From the NCBI GenBank assembly GCA_947477655.1, contig CANJTS010000002.1, forward strand, positions 1-64,000: a stretch of DNA of 64,000 nt, read 5' to 3'. Source of the DNA: CAILUG01 sp903844415 (GTDB taxonomy: Bacteria > Pseudomonadota > Gammaproteobacteria > Pseudomonadales > Pseudohongiellaceae). A program made the position numbers and the translations under genes. Below the pieces are notes generated by a model. The model did not search any database, had not been told where the DNA came from, and saw only the letters and a program-made list of their open reading frames with translations. Positions 63,974-64,000 of the stretch are shown here, in pieces. How positions within the stretch are numbered: position 1 is the first letter of the stretch; each line of letters starts with the position of its first letter.

Positions 63974-64000
63974 GCATGCACGTATTAACCCCGGCGCTTG

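Overview
The window looks like a chromosome segment of a Gram-negative gammaproteobacterium, most likely a marine or oligotrophic heterotroph of the Cellvibrionales/OMG type. This is inferred, not proven. The evidence is the ExoI, RF3, RimI, RlmI, PilU, DinG and PyrB proteins of gammaproteobacterial type, TonB-dependent outer-membrane receptors, Sec, Tat and lipoprotein signals, c-type cytochromes and a tRNA-Gly(CCC) closely resembling the enterobacterial one. No rRNA, CRISPR array, prophage or intact insertion sequence was seen.

Layout. (1) 0-9.4 kb: an AEC-type carrier, a SnoaL-like protein, an NAD(P)-binding epimerase-like protein, a lipoprotein esterase, a cold-shock protein facing a RhlE-type RNA helicase, RlmI, a decayed cytochrome c and a DUF6152 gene pair. 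(2) 9.4-39.1 kb: an accessory region containing three decayed IS3-family fragments (about 10.1-10.3, 12.6-12.9 and 38.8-39.0 kb). It holds a 2OG-Fe(II) oxygenase and a CPA2-type antiporter between two of the fragments, then a PepSY membrane protein, a DUF1592/DUF1552/di-CxxCH cytochrome/ankyrin gene set, a secreted protein, an ApbE-DUF2271 fusion and an unrecognised protein. It ends with three homologous TonB-dependent receptors, one intact flavin-dependent tryptophan-halogenase-type enzyme, a fragment of a second halogenase and a secreted esterase. (3) 37.7-42.8 kb: a TauE/SafE permease, NnrU, a second DUF6152 protein, a gallate/protocatechuate-type extradiol dioxygenase and a DUF3500 protein. 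(4) 42.9-64 kb: mostly housekeeping genes: tRNA-Gly, a HolD-like protein, RimI, HisC, a GAF-GspE/PilB-type ATPase, RF3, PilU, PyrB, ExoI, an acyltransferase, DinG, two SMP-30/NHL-type secreted propellers, a periplasmic cyclophilin and an SRPBCC protein.

How the genes may work together. The accessory region reads as an envelope programme: TonB-driven import, halogenation and ester cleavage of some substrate beside a multi-component periplasmic redox module (CxxCH proteins, a Tat-exported DUF1552 protein, an FMN transferase, PepSY). The extradiol dioxygenase, just outside the last IS fragment, adds an aromatic-ring-cleavage theme. No substrate can be deduced from sequence alone. The receptor/halogenase locus (24.9-37.7 kb) and the DUF1592/DUF1552/cytochrome/ankyrin locus (14.7-23.8 kb) are the best candidates for poorly described systems.

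Method limits: calls come from reading translations and motifs by eye, with no database search. Start codons were moved from the longest open frame where a signal peptide, family N-terminus or Shine-Dalgarno sequence supported it.
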